Positions 8,880 to 17,290 of a DNA stretch of 64,000 bases are shown in pieces (the first letter of the stretch is position 1; every line of letters begins with the position of its first letter). The DNA comes from Gilliamella sp. App6-5 (lineage in GTDB: Bacteria > Pseudomonadota > Gammaproteobacteria > Enterobacterales > Orbaceae): the NCBI RefSeq assembly GCF_001690525.1, contig NZ_LZGT01000014.1:1-64000 (forward strand), given 5' to 3'. The position numbers and the translations under genes are program-made. The notes below the pieces were generated by a model. It searched no databases. It worked only from the letters and a program-made list of their open reading frames with translations, and was not told the DNA's origin.

Positions 8880-9650
8880 TTAAAATCGTAATGACATGCA
8901 ACTTACGCCACCATCTATTTTTTGATATTCAGAGGTATCCACTTCGATAACTTGGTAACCAAGCTTTGCGATTTTTCCTTTTGTAATTGGATAGCCTGCT
9001 GGCATAATAACGCGGTCGTTAACCCATATGCAGTTAGCCGCATAACTTTCTTGCTCAGGGATTTCAATAATATTAAGGTGTTGAAATTCGGGTTTAGTGA
9101 TAAATTCGCCTGCTGCTAATAAGTTGTTATTTTCTAAATAAGCAAGACCCGTTTTTAGATGTAACACTTTTTCGAGCTTAACTACTGAGCCAGTTAATCC
9201 GTACTTTTCTAAAATAGCTATCATTTGGTTAGCACCAGCTTGGTTGGTTCGAGCCGATAAGCCAATGTAGTAGTGGTTTTCAACCATCATTATATCGCCC
9301 GCTTCAACTGTACCAGGAGCGTTAATTCTTTCCACTTTATTTGGATAAAATCTTTCGATGGTGTCAGCGATAATTTCAGTTTCTTCCCTGCGGCTTTCGG
9401 CTCCAGGTCTTGTAATAATGGCACAATATGGTGTGCAAAGCACGGCATCTTCAACAAAGACTGAATCAGGAAAACGTTCATCGGCGGGTAAAATGGTGAT
9501 ATCAACATCGCACTGCTGTAATGCACGAATATAATTGTTATGTTGATCTAAGGCTTTTTGATAATCAGGTTTACCCAAGTTAGCTGACGTTAAACCGTTA
9601 ATAAGTGATTTAGCGGGGGTTCTTGCAATAATATGGTTAAATTTTTTCAT
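8880..9650 (-). CDS. Dimethylarginine dimethylaminohydrolase family protein
   Basis: This amidinotransferase-fold hydrolase of DDAH type converts N-omega-methylated arginines to citrulline plus methylamines. ATG 9650 follows a good AAAGGGA Shine-Dalgarno; an upstream in-frame ATG at 9698 adds 16 poorly conserved residues. The visible pattern is SVFVEDAVL (substrate-binding Glu-Asp), a central HLKTG with the catalytic His, and the C-terminal DGGVSCMSLRF with the nucleophilic Cys. The length of 256 residues fits the family. Arginine deiminase is a distant relative but is longer. The neighbouring antiporter suggests uptake and use of methylated arginine as a nitrogen or energy source. Confidence 0.82.
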   Translation of the reverse strand: MKKFNHIIARTPAKSLINGLTSANLGKPDYQKALDQHNNYIRALQQCDVDITILPADERFPDSVFVEDAVLCTPYCAIITRPGAESRREETEIIADTIERFYPNKVERINAPGTVEAGDIMMVENHYYIGLSARTNQAGANQMIAILEKYGLTGSVVKLEKVLHLKTGLAYLENNNLLAAGEFITKPEFQHLNIIEIPEQESYAANCIWVNDRVIMPAGYPITKGKIAKLGYQVIEVDTSEYQKIDGGVSCMSLRF

Positions 9651-9886
9651 TTTATTTCCCTTTAAATAATTATGCTTTATTAATGAATAATAATTCACAT
9701 TTAAAGCTTTATCAAGCCATAAAATGTGTTTTTATTCGTTTTAGTGAATTTTTATTGATTTGTTATTTTGATTAATACATCTGAATTTAGATGAAGTGAG
9801 GCGTACATATCTATTTTTTGTATGCAATAAAAATAATTTACTGGTTTTATTTTAGAAAGGAAAACAAATTAAAGGTACTTAAAATG

Positions 9887-9912
9887 AAAAAAGGGCACCA
9901 AGCGTGCCCTTA
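9887..9912 (-). terminator. Rho-independent terminator of apt
   Basis: A GGGCAC/GTGCCC hairpin with a loop of about 5 nt is followed on the minus strand by a U-run, 11 bp after the apt stop codon. Confidence 0.8.
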
Positions 9913-9922
9913 ATGATAATCA

Positions 9923-10474
9923 TTATTCACCGTCAAAATTAACTAAGGTAAAGCAATCAATCCCCATATCCGTTAACTTGGTTTTGCCACCTAAATCGGG
10001 TAAGTTGATCACAAATGCGGCATTTTCGGCAATACCACCTGCTTTACGAATTAAATTAGCCGTTGCGGCAATTGTTCCACCTGTAGCAAGTAAATCATCA
10101 ATAATTAATACTCGTTCACCCGGTTTAATGGCATCTGTGTGAATTTCTAATGTGTCTGTGCCATATTCAAGTTGATATTCTTCTTTAAATACGTGACGAG
10201 GCAATTTATTAGGTTTACGAACAGGAATAAAACCTACACCCAATGCGAGCGCAATTGGCGCTGCAAAAATAAAGCCTCGAGCTTCTGTGCCTACTACTTT
10301 GTCAATTTTTTTATTACGATAATGTTCAATTAATAATTCAACAGTGGTTTTAAATGCAATGGGATCAGCAAGTAAACTGGTGATATCACGAAACAATACC
10401 CCTTCTTTTGGGTAATTAGGAATGGTAAGAATGCTGTTTTTAATTAATTCAAGTTTTTCTTGTAACTGATTCAT
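9923..10474 (-). CDS. apt: Adenine phosphoribosyltransferase
   Basis: Apt makes AMP from adenine and PRPP in purine salvage. The 183-residue length matches E. coli Apt. The PRPP-binding motif [12 protein letters not shown] lies at about residues 122-133, preceded by the family blocks [11 protein letters not shown] and [29 protein letters not shown]. It has its own terminator and appears monocistronic. Confidence 0.96.
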   Translation of the reverse strand: MNQLQEKLELIKNSILTIPNYPKEGVLFRDITSLLADPIAFKTTVELLIEHYRNKKIDKVVGTEARGFIFAAPIALALGVGFIPVRKPNKLPRHVFKEEYQLEYGTDTLEIHTDAIKPGERVLIIDDLLATGGTIAATANLIRKAGGIAENAAFVINLPDLGGKTKLTDMGIDCFTLVNFDGE

Positions 10475-10710
10475 TTAAATGCTCTCTAAGTCTTTTTCTA
10501 TAAGAGTTGCTAATTTTTCATTATATACCTGCAAACTTTTTAGTTGCAATAAAGAAACCGTAATATCATACTGAAAACCAGCAATTCTTGTAAGTTAATA
10601 TAAATATATTAGTGTCATTAGCCTTTATAGTAATTAATATTATAAATAATACCATGTCGTAAAAAATACTTTTTAAACACTTTATGTTTTTTACAGTTTT
10701 TTACAAATTT

Positions 10711-11801
10711 TTACACAAGCATTTTATTTTGGTTTGAGTGATTCTTTTCGTGTTCAATTAACCAGCGTTTTCGTTCTAATCCTCCGCCATATCCCATTAA
10801 TTCACCATTTGATCCAATAACCTTGTGACAAGGTATGATAATTGCGACTCGATTACACCCATTTGCGTTTGCAACTGCACGTATAGCATGTGGATTATTG
10901 ATCTTTTCTGCTTGTTCTTTATAAATAGTTAGCTTTCCATAAGGAATTTGCTTTAAATAGCACCAAACGGTTTGCTGAAAATCCGTTCCTAGAGTATGCA
11001 AAAGGACATTAAAATGTTGTCTTTTTCCTTGAAAGTACTCAATAAGTTCTTTTTTTGTTTATTATATGTGCTTGTTATCTCCAAAAATTATCTGCAATTT
11101 CAACTGCTTTTACAGCTATTCGAATTCGGTTTCTAGTATTCGTCTGTCGACAAATTCTAATAAGCAGATCCCTTGATTAGTGGAACATATAAACATAGAG
11201 CCTAACGGCGTTGTTAAGCGATTAATGAGGATAATGTCTTGGTTAATGCTCATTAATGGGGGCATTTTTGGTGATTTTTTATAGGTATATCCAAAGCCAC
11301 TTAAAGATTCATACCCTGTATCATAAGCGGTATTGATGACATTTTTGCCGACTTTAAACTCTTGAAAGGCATGATTAATTCGATACATTCTTTGGTAGGA
11401 TTGGAAAGTGATACCATCGTGTTTTTTGAACCAACGTCTGACTGTTTCGGGACTTATTTAATGTTCTTTTAATCGTGTATCCGATATTTTTGTTTTGGGT
11501 TTTTATGTAATTCATGTGATAGCTTTAAATACTTCTGGCGGTGCTTCATTTGCGTTTTCAGTGGCTTACAAATTTTACAAGGGCGATATCCTGCATCAAG
11601 GGCTTCTTTAACAGAGCTAAAAAATTCTACATTTTCAAATTTTGGTTTCTTTGCTCGGCAAGTTTCAATACAAAATATCGATGTTGTTTTGACGCCAGCG
11701 TAGAATACCCCAATATAGTGCTGATCCTTTGCTAGTAAAGCTTGATAGTATTGTTTTATTTTGTCGACATTGGTAATAAGCATAATTTTTAAAGGTCTCA
11801 A
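10711..11801 (-). pseudogene. ada: Ada bifunctional DNA-repair methyltransferase/regulator, decayed
   Basis: Three fragments in order spell one Ada protein. 11801-11469 carries the N-terminal zinc-binding phosphotriester repair domain (FCIETCRAKKP, GYRPCKICKP, four Cys). The middle fragment, readable from about 11480 to 11116, holds the AraC-type helix-turn-helix (VRRWFKKHDGITFQSYQRMYRI) and the start of the alkyltransferase. The last fragment to 10711 has the O6-alkylguanine active site IPCHKVIG. A frameshift in an A-rich run near 11490-11500 separates the first and second parts. The second part carries a TAA just after LKEH, and several stops lie between 11116 and 11001. The last piece still has an intact MGMT-like C-terminal domain, but full adaptive-response function is lost. 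Confidence 0.85.
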
Positions 11802-12001
11802 TTTTAGTTAATTTAATAACTGAGTGACCAGCAATCCGGTTAGCATATTAAATAAACACGAAACGTTGCAACCGAAAAAAAAACAATTATTTTTTATTTT
11901 GTTGTTTAGTCTGATTTGGGTTTAAATATTATTGGTGATCGCAAGATTAACGCATGGCAAAAATGTAGTTTATTGAATATTTAAACATTGGCATTATTTA
12001 T

Positions 12002-12047
12002 AAAAAACCTTAACCATATTAATAATATTTTTTGATTAAGGTTTTTT
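12002..12047 (-). terminator. Terminator of the lolB-ispE operon
   Basis: AAAAAACCTTAA at 12002-12013 and TTAAGGTTTTTT at 12036-12047 are perfect complements, giving a 12-bp A/U-rich stem with a U-run on the minus strand, directly after the ispE stop. Confidence 0.7.
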
Positions 12048-12889
12048 TAATTTGTGTATAAAGGTGAAGAGTTTAATGATTTAGCCACAACACTATGGAT
12101 TGAGAATGTTTTAAGTTTGTCTTGAATGGTTAATGCTTGTTGTTTTGATTCACATTGTGTAAAAACACATGCACCAGTTCCAGTTAACCGGGTAGTACCA
12201 TATTGTGAAAGATAAGCAATGATACTGTCTACTTTAGGGTAACGTTTTCGAACAACGTTTTCACAATCATTTTTCAATTCGTTAAACGGCAATGAAAGCA
12301 AATCAGTGATGTTTTGGACCGGTGTGTCACGAGTTAGTTCAGGATCATTAAAAATTTTAACTGTAGATATTTCAATATTAGGGTAAGTAACTAGGTACCA
12401 ATATTCTGGTATATCTACAGGCTGAAATTGATCGCCAATTCCTTCGGCAAAAGCAGCGTGTCCATAAATAAAAATAGGGACATCGGCACCAATTTTTCGT
12501 CCTATGTTCATTAATGTTTCAGTTGATAAGTTAAGTTGCCATAACTGATTAAGTGCCACTAATACTGTTGCTGCATTGGACGATGCGCCGCCCAATCCCC
12601 CCCCCATTGGGATCTTTTTATCAATTGTGATATCCACACCTAAATTATTGCGATTGGTATAAGTTTTTAATTGTTCAGCAGCAATAACCATTAAGTTTTT
12701 ATTAGTCGGTATGTTTGCAAAATCGGTTAATAAGTTAATTTTATTATCTTTACGCACGCTAAACGTTACAGTGTCACAATAATCAATAAATTGAAACAAC
12801 GTTTGTAAATTATGATACTTGTCAGCACGACGACCAGTAATATATAAAAATAAATTTAATTTAGCAGGTGATAACCACTGTTTCATCAC
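12047..12889 (-). CDS. ispE: 4-diphosphocytidyl-2-C-methyl-D-erythritol kinase
   Basis: IspE is a GHMP kinase that phosphorylates CDP-methylerythritol in the non-mevalonate isoprenoid pathway. The ATP-binding GHMP motif PMGGGLGGASSNAA lies at about residues 94-107. The N-terminal SPAKLNLFLYITGRR and C-terminal TRLTGTGACVF are typical. The 280-residue length is normal. It follows lolB by 9 bp, the conserved enterobacterial order; the usual downstream prs is not present here. Confidence 0.95.
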   Translation of the reverse strand: MMKQWLSPAKLNLFLYITGRRADKYHNLQTLFQFIDYCDTVTFSVRKDNKINLLTDFANIPTNKNLMVIAAEQLKTYTNRNNLGVDITIDKKIPMGGGLGGASSNAATVLVALNQLWQLNLSTETLMNIGRKIGADVPIFIYGHAAFAEGIGDQFQPVDIPEYWYLVTYPNIEISTVKIFNDPELTRDTPVQNITDLLSLPFNELKNDCENVVRKRYPKVDSIIAYLSQYGTTRLTGTGACVFTQCESKQQALTIQDKLKTFSIHSVVAKSLNSSPLYTN

Positions 12890-12898
12890 TATTTTCCG

Positions 12899-13519
12899 TT
12901 ATCGTAAAATCCAGTCACTAATTTTTAATCGAACAACTTTGTCATCATGCATAAGTTCGATTGTAGCAGGCAAATCAATCTTTTGATTTTTATAGGTATA
13001 AGTTGCGTAACTTGGAATTTTTAATGTCCATTTATTATTGTTTTGCATAAATACGGTTGAAACTAATCGTCCAAAATTGTCTAATTTGTCAGTATAGATA
13101 TTGTCTGAAAATCCTTTTAGCCAATTGTGTAACGAATTCAGTGGGATATTTACGTTAGATATTTTTTTCATGAGATTTTCAACATTGGCATCTTGGTAAC
13201 TTCCACCATGTCTATCAATCAATTGAGCAGAATTAGGCTCGGCTTTTAAGGTTAGAATATTGGTACCGACGGGGGTGGTCAATTTGACTTGATAATTATC
13301 GGTTGATTGTTGAGTTATTAAAAATCGTCCATAACTACGCGATTTATCACTTATATAAGCGATACTACCTTTCACTTGAAAAGCGTTTATTTGTTTTAGA
13401 TTTTGTTGATGAACTTGCCATTGTTGTTCAATTGAAGCGGTACTTTGAGATTTTGTTGCTTGGCAAGCTGTGATAAATAAAGATAGCATGACAATAAAAG
13501 CATATTTAATTTTAGACAT
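12899..13519 (-). CDS. lolB: Outer-membrane lipoprotein insertion protein LolB
   Basis: LolB is the outer-membrane receptor that accepts lipoproteins from LolA and inserts them into the inner leaflet. A lipoprotein signal with lipobox FITAC places the lipidated Cys at residue 19. The 206-residue body is the size expected, with FQVKGSIAY and GRFLITQQ resembling the first strands of the LolB fold. It is divergent from hemA, as in E. coli, and co-directional with ispE. Confidence 0.9.
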   Translation of the reverse strand: MSKIKYAFIVMLSLFITACQATKSQSTASIEQQWQVHQQNLKQINAFQVKGSIAYISDKSRSYGRFLITQQSTDNYQVKLTTPVGTNILTLKAEPNSAQLIDRHGGSYQDANVENLMKKISNVNIPLNSLHNWLKGFSDNIYTDKLDNFGRLVSTVFMQNNNKWTLKIPSYATYTYKNQKIDLPATIELMHDDKVVRLKISDWILR

Positions 13520-13689
13520 GAAATAACTCTTTAATTGATAGTGTATGTGCCAATGATAGCAGTATTATAACTGATAATCGTCTAAATAAGAAAAAGAACC
13601 TTTAGTGTTTTTTATGTATAATATAGGCTTAAGCACGTTTAACAAAATAGTATATATTTAATATAACTTTTAAAAAAAGAAGTACTGCA

Positions 13690-14961
13690 ATGTCAATTAT
13701 AATTTTTGGTGTTAATCATAAATCTGCGCCAGTCGCTTTAAGGGAAAGGCTTGCTTTTCCTACTGAGATTGTTGATAAAGCGCTATATAGCTTATACCAA
13801 CATCCTTTGGTTGAAGGGTGCGTGATTTTGTCTACTTGTAATCGAACAGAAATTTATCTGAGTTATGAACATCAAACCGATGACCTAAGATTAAAACAAT
13901 CAGTTGAAAATTGGTTAGGGCAATTTCATCATATTGATATTGAGTTATACCGAAATTCACTTTATTGGTATGACGGTCAACAAGCCGTTGAACATTTGAT
14001 GTCTGTGGCTAGCGGTTTGGACTCTATGATTATTGGTGAGCCACAAATTCTTGGGCAAGTTAAGCAGGCATATAGTTTTGCGCAAAAACAAAACTGTTTA
14101 TCTGTCCAACTAAAAAAATTATTTCAAACAGTATTTCATGTGGCAAAAGTTGTCCGCAGTGAAACCAATATAGGTGCTAATACGGCATCTGTCGCTTATG
14201 CCGCTTGTTTAGTTGCTCGTCATCTTTTTGTTGATACTTCTAGTTTAAACATTATGCTTGTCGGAGCAGGGGAAACGATAGAGCTTATCTCGCGCTACTT
14301 AAAACCGCATGGATTTAATCAAGTGATTATTGCCAATCGTACCCGTGAAAAGGCATTAAAACTTGCGGCTGGTATCGATGCAGAAATCATTTCATTGCCG
14401 GATATTGCTAATCGACTTAAAGATGTTGATATTGTGATTAGTTCAACAGCAAGCCCTTTACCTATCATAGGTAAAGGTATGGTTGAACGCACCTTACGTG
14501 CTAGAAATTATTGCAAGATGCTATTTATTGATTTAGCTGTTCCCCGCGATGTCGAGGAAGAGGTTAATCAGCTGGAGAATGTGCATCTTTATACTATTGA
14601 TGATTTACACAAAACGGTTGAAAATAATTTAGAGCAACGCGCTATTGCCGCTAAAGAAGCACAATATCTTATTCAAGAGCAAGCTGAACTTTTCATTGAT
14701 TGGCTTAAGACAAGACATGCAGTTGCTTATGTTAAGCAGTATCGTCGTAATGCGGAAAGTATTAAGCGTGAATTAGAAATAAAAGCCTTAAATGCTATTA
14801 AGCAAGGCGCTAATATTGACGATGTTTTTACTGAGTTTTCCCATCGTTTAACCAATAAATTAATCCACGCACCGACTCAAACATTATTTCATGCAGCTAC
14901 ACACGATTGTGCTGACTGTTTTAAAGTGCTTAGTAAAGGTTTGGGCTTAAAAGAACATTAG
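13690..14961 (+). CDS. hemA: Glutamyl-tRNA reductase
   Basis: HemA reduces glutamyl-tRNA(Glu) to glutamate-1-semialdehyde, the first committed step of C5 haem synthesis. The catalytic Cys50 sits in LSTCNRTEIY. GEPQILGQVKQAY, the NADPH-binding LVGAGETIELISRYL and the C-terminal dimerisation domain are present. The 423-residue length is normal. Downstream prfA, the usual partner, is not found; a decayed DUF1289 gene follows instead. Confidence 0.96.
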   Translation: MSIIIFGVNHKSAPVALRERLAFPTEIVDKALYSLYQHPLVEGCVILSTCNRTEIYLSYEHQTDDLRLKQSVENWLGQFHHIDIELYRNSLYWYDGQQAVEHLMSVASGLDSMIIGEPQILGQVKQAYSFAQKQNCLSVQLKKLFQTVFHVAKVVRSETNIGANTASVAYAACLVARHLFVDTSSLNIMLVGAGETIELISRYLKPHGFNQVIIANRTREKALKLAAGIDAEIISLPDIANRLKDVDIVISSTASPLPIIGKGMVERTLRARNYCKMLFIDLAVPRDVEEEVNQLENVHLYTIDDLHKTVENNLEQRAIAAKEAQYLIQEQAELFIDWLKTRHAVAYVKQYRRNAESIKRELEIKALNAIKQGANIDDVFTEFSHRLTNKLIHAPTQTLFHAATHDCADCFKVLSKGLGLKEH

Positions 14962-14995
14962 TCAATGCGAACTTTACCTAAAAGTTGAGAAATAA

Positions 14996-15246
14996 TTGGA
15001 GCAGATTGAACTTTTTGATATCTCAAGCCCTTGTAAACGGGTTTGCGAAACTGATAAAAAAGCTATTGTATTATCTGCTATCGCTCAAGAGAAGAGAGAT
15101 TTAAATAGTTAACCTTGAGTGATAGCCAAAGGCAAGAAATTTTACGTTTATGCAAATAGCGGGCGTTAAGGCGCCGTTATCTATTATCACAGCAACAACA
15201 ACCACAATTAAATCCAATCACTTCACAATTTGATCTTAATTTCTGA
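14996..15246 (+). pseudogene. DUF1289-family protein (YdhL-like), decayed
   Basis: From TTG 14996 the frame reads EQIELFDISSPCKRVCETDKK, the standard start of small DUF1289 proteins such as E. coli YdhL. At an A-run near 15055-15061 the frame changes. The new frame gives SYCIICYRSREERFK, a stop (TAG where Trp is expected), LTLSDSQRQEILRLCK, a second stop (TAG where Gln is expected), and RALRRRYLLSQQQQ to TGA at 15246. One frameshift plus two nonsense changes mark a decayed but still clearly readable gene. Confidence 0.7.
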
Positions 15247-15367
15247 AATCTACTTATCTATTTTTAATTGTATATTGTAATCTTGTTTAACTAAGAGTAG
15301 GATTTTTTATATATATAAAGATGGCAATTATTGAGTCACCTTTTTAAATTTTATTGGAATTTAGAAT

Positions 15368-15610
15368 ATGAAAATGTGTATTGCTTGCGGCATGCCAATG
15401 ACGGTTATTGCTGATTATCCATTGCTTGATATGTCTAAAAGCTATTGTAAACATTGTGCTCATAAAGATGGCACAATGAAAACATTTGACGAAAAATGGC
15501 ATGAAGTCACATTACAATATGCTAAAAATCACAATATTGATAAGGCAATAGCTAAGCAAACAGCTTATATCATCCTTAAAAAATTACCCGCATGGAAACC
15601 TAGACGGTAG
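15368..15610 (+). CDS. Putative zinc-ribbon protein
   Basis: This 80-residue protein has two Cys pairs, CIACGMPM at residues 4-11 and YCKHCAHKDG at about 27-36. The pattern fits the small Zn_ribbon_2-type domain. The second half is a helical tail with FDEKWHEVTLQYAKNHNIDKA. Its function is unknown; proteins of this sort are often annotated only as zinc ribbon proteins. It sits alone between hemA and tRNA-Leu. Confidence 0.7.
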   Translation: MKMCIACGMPMTVIADYPLLDMSKSYCKHCAHKDGTMKTFDEKWHEVTLQYAKNHNIDKAIAKQTAYIILKKLPAWKPRR

Positions 15611-15651
15611 CTTGTTTTTTAGGCATATAAAGCACTTTACGATAATACTTG

Positions 15652-15679
15652 TTGCAGATATTACAAAGCTAAGTATAAT
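15652..15679 (+). promoter_or_regulatory. Promoter of tRNA-Leu
   Basis: TTGCAG at 15652-15657 and a perfect TATAAT at 15674-15679 are separated by 16 bp and end 29 bp before the tRNA 5' end. Confidence 0.6.
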
Positions 15680-15708
15680 GCTAACGTTTACTTATTTACA
15701 CGTTTAAT

Positions 15709-15795
15709 GCCAGTGTGGCGAAATTGGTAGACGCAGCGGATTCAAAATCCGCCGCCCTTAAAAGCGTGTCGGTTCGAGTCCGACCACTGGCACCA
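15709..15795 (+). tRNA. tRNA-Leu (anticodon CAA)
   Basis: This 87-nt class II tRNA has an encoded CCA. The acceptor stem GCCAGTG pairs with CACTGGC, the anticodon loop TTCAAAA gives anticodon CAA (UUG codon), a long variable arm is present, and the T arm contains GGTTCGAGTCC. Its 3' end marks the left border of the accessory island. Confidence 0.95.
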
Positions 15796-15811
15796 ATTCC
15801 CAAAAAAGAAC

Positions 15812-15837
15812 ACCAGCTAAAAGCTGGTTTTTTTTTA
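15812..15837 (+). terminator. Terminator of tRNA-Leu
   Basis: ACCAGCT/AGCTGGT with a 3-nt loop is followed by a run of nine T, directly after the tRNA. Confidence 0.85.
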
Positions 15838-15920
15838 TGTCCAAAATCTCATCAAGGCAGGATTCTACAATATTTAGCTTGTTAAATGATTCTACCGAAA
15901 TCAATCCCAATTGCCCCAAA

Positions 15921-15991
15921 TCGATCAAAAAACTGAAAATGATAGCGCAATCATTGATCGAAACAAACGATCAATAAGCGTTGATTGATCG
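15921..15991 (+). promoter_or_regulatory. Clustered ATTGATCG repeats, candidate operator
   Basis: The octamer ATTGATCG occurs at 15953-15960 and 15984-15991 and inverted (CGATCAAT) at 15968-15975. The last two form an inverted repeat with 8-bp arms and an 8-bp spacer. A partial copy (TCGATCAA) is at 15921-15928. They lie about 300 bp upstream of a gene for a WYL-type transcription factor, in a stretch without genes (15838-16284), so they may be its binding sites. No other feature is seen in that stretch. Confidence 0.4.
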
Positions 15992-16284
15992 AAAATATCG
16001 ATATGACAATGTTCCTTTATTCATTAATAATTAAATAAAAATAATAATTCTTTTTTATTTCTTGTTCCGTAGATTGGAAAAACAATTTGATAATTTAACG
16101 CATAATTAAAATATAACGCGTGGGTGTAAAAGCCATCGGATTTTTGTTCAGATAAAGCATAAAGTTCTATTTGTGAATTTAGTTAATACTATATTTACGA
16201 AAAATTATATTACTTTATAAGAATTAACTGATTAAAAATAACGCAATATTTCTATTTTGGGAAAGGGTTATAATAGGTAAATAG

Positions 16285-17229
16285 ATGATGGGTAGGAAGA
16301 AAGATTCAAATGTTAGTGCAGGACAAAAACTGTTGAAAATGTATCACATTTTGCTATCAGATAATAAACCGCATTATCAATCAGATTTAGCTGAAATACT
16401 AAACTGTTCTGCTCAAACAGTCATACGACTGGCTGAACAGATCGAGTTATCTTTCCCTGAATGTTTCTGCTCTGGCAAGGAAAAAAATCGTCGTTGGTAT
16501 AGTTTGCAGATCAATCATAAAAATACACTAGGTTTAAATTATCAGGAATTACGATATCTAAGTTTGTGCCGCGAATTATCTAAACCCTTTATTCCACCAG
16601 AGATTGGTGAACGTATTGATCAAACATTATTGCATCTTTCTATGTTGTTATTAGAGTTAGATACACGAGAACACTTTGCAACAAGTAAACCTATTGCTTT
16701 TTTTACTAAAGGGAAGATTGATTATTCAGAGAAAGTTAGCATTATTGAGGACTTATTAGCGTGTATTGAAAATAAGACTTTTTGTCACATTCATTATATT
16801 GCTAGTGGTAATCAACAAGGAAAAAACCACTATTTTATTCCGCGAAAATTAATTGCAATGAATCATGCCTTATACGTTTATGGCGCAATTTCAAATAACG
16901 TTGCGACAGAATTAAAACACAGTACTTGTTTGGCAATTCACCGAATACAAAAGTTAGATTTTATTAATCAAAAAGCCTCTATATCAATACCTGATCCAAT
17001 TGAAAATAAAATAATGTTTGGTTTACCTGAACATGAACCTCGTACTTTTTCAATTCAATTTACCAAATCAGCAGCTGGTTATATCAAAGAAAGAATTTGG
17101 TCCGACGAACAAAAAATCGAAGAGATCGAAAATGGTGAAATTATTCTTACTATCACCACATCTAGTGAACGTGAGTTAAACGCTTGGGTTAGGGGGTTTG
17201 GAGAGCAAGCAAAGATGATCACATCTTAG
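16285..17229 (+). CDS. WYL-domain HTH transcriptional regulator
   Basis: This 314-residue DNA-binding regulator has an N-terminal helix-turn-helix (YQSDLAEILNCSAQTVIRLAEQIEL, about residues 32-56) and a C-terminal region of WYL type with ligand-sensing strands (FCHIHYIASGNQQG, FIPRKLIAMNHALYVYGAIS, about residues 170-220) followed by a WCX-like extension. WYL regulators often control phage defence or DNA damage islands; that is family knowledge, not shown here. It is the first gene of the island and precedes the membrane protein gene by about 60 bp. Confidence 0.75.
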   Translation: MMGRKKDSNVSAGQKLLKMYHILLSDNKPHYQSDLAEILNCSAQTVIRLAEQIELSFPECFCSGKEKNRRWYSLQINHKNTLGLNYQELRYLSLCRELSKPFIPPEIGERIDQTLLHLSMLLLELDTREHFATSKPIAFFTKGKIDYSEKVSIIEDLLACIENKTFCHIHYIASGNQQGKNHYFIPRKLIAMNHALYVYGAISNNVATELKHSTCLAIHRIQKLDFINQKASISIPDPIENKIMFGLPEHEPRTFSIQFTKSAAGYIKERIWSDEQKIEEIENGEIILTITTSSERELNAWVRGFGEQAKMITS

Positions 17230-17290
17230 TTTTATTACGATACAAACATAATATATTTTTAATTAACATAAAGTTAACGAGGAAATAACA

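Noticed and set aside
10711-11801. Three separate genes (zinc-binding protein, AraC fragment, methyltransferase)
   Set aside because: Order, spacing and domain content show one broken ada gene rather than three independent genes.
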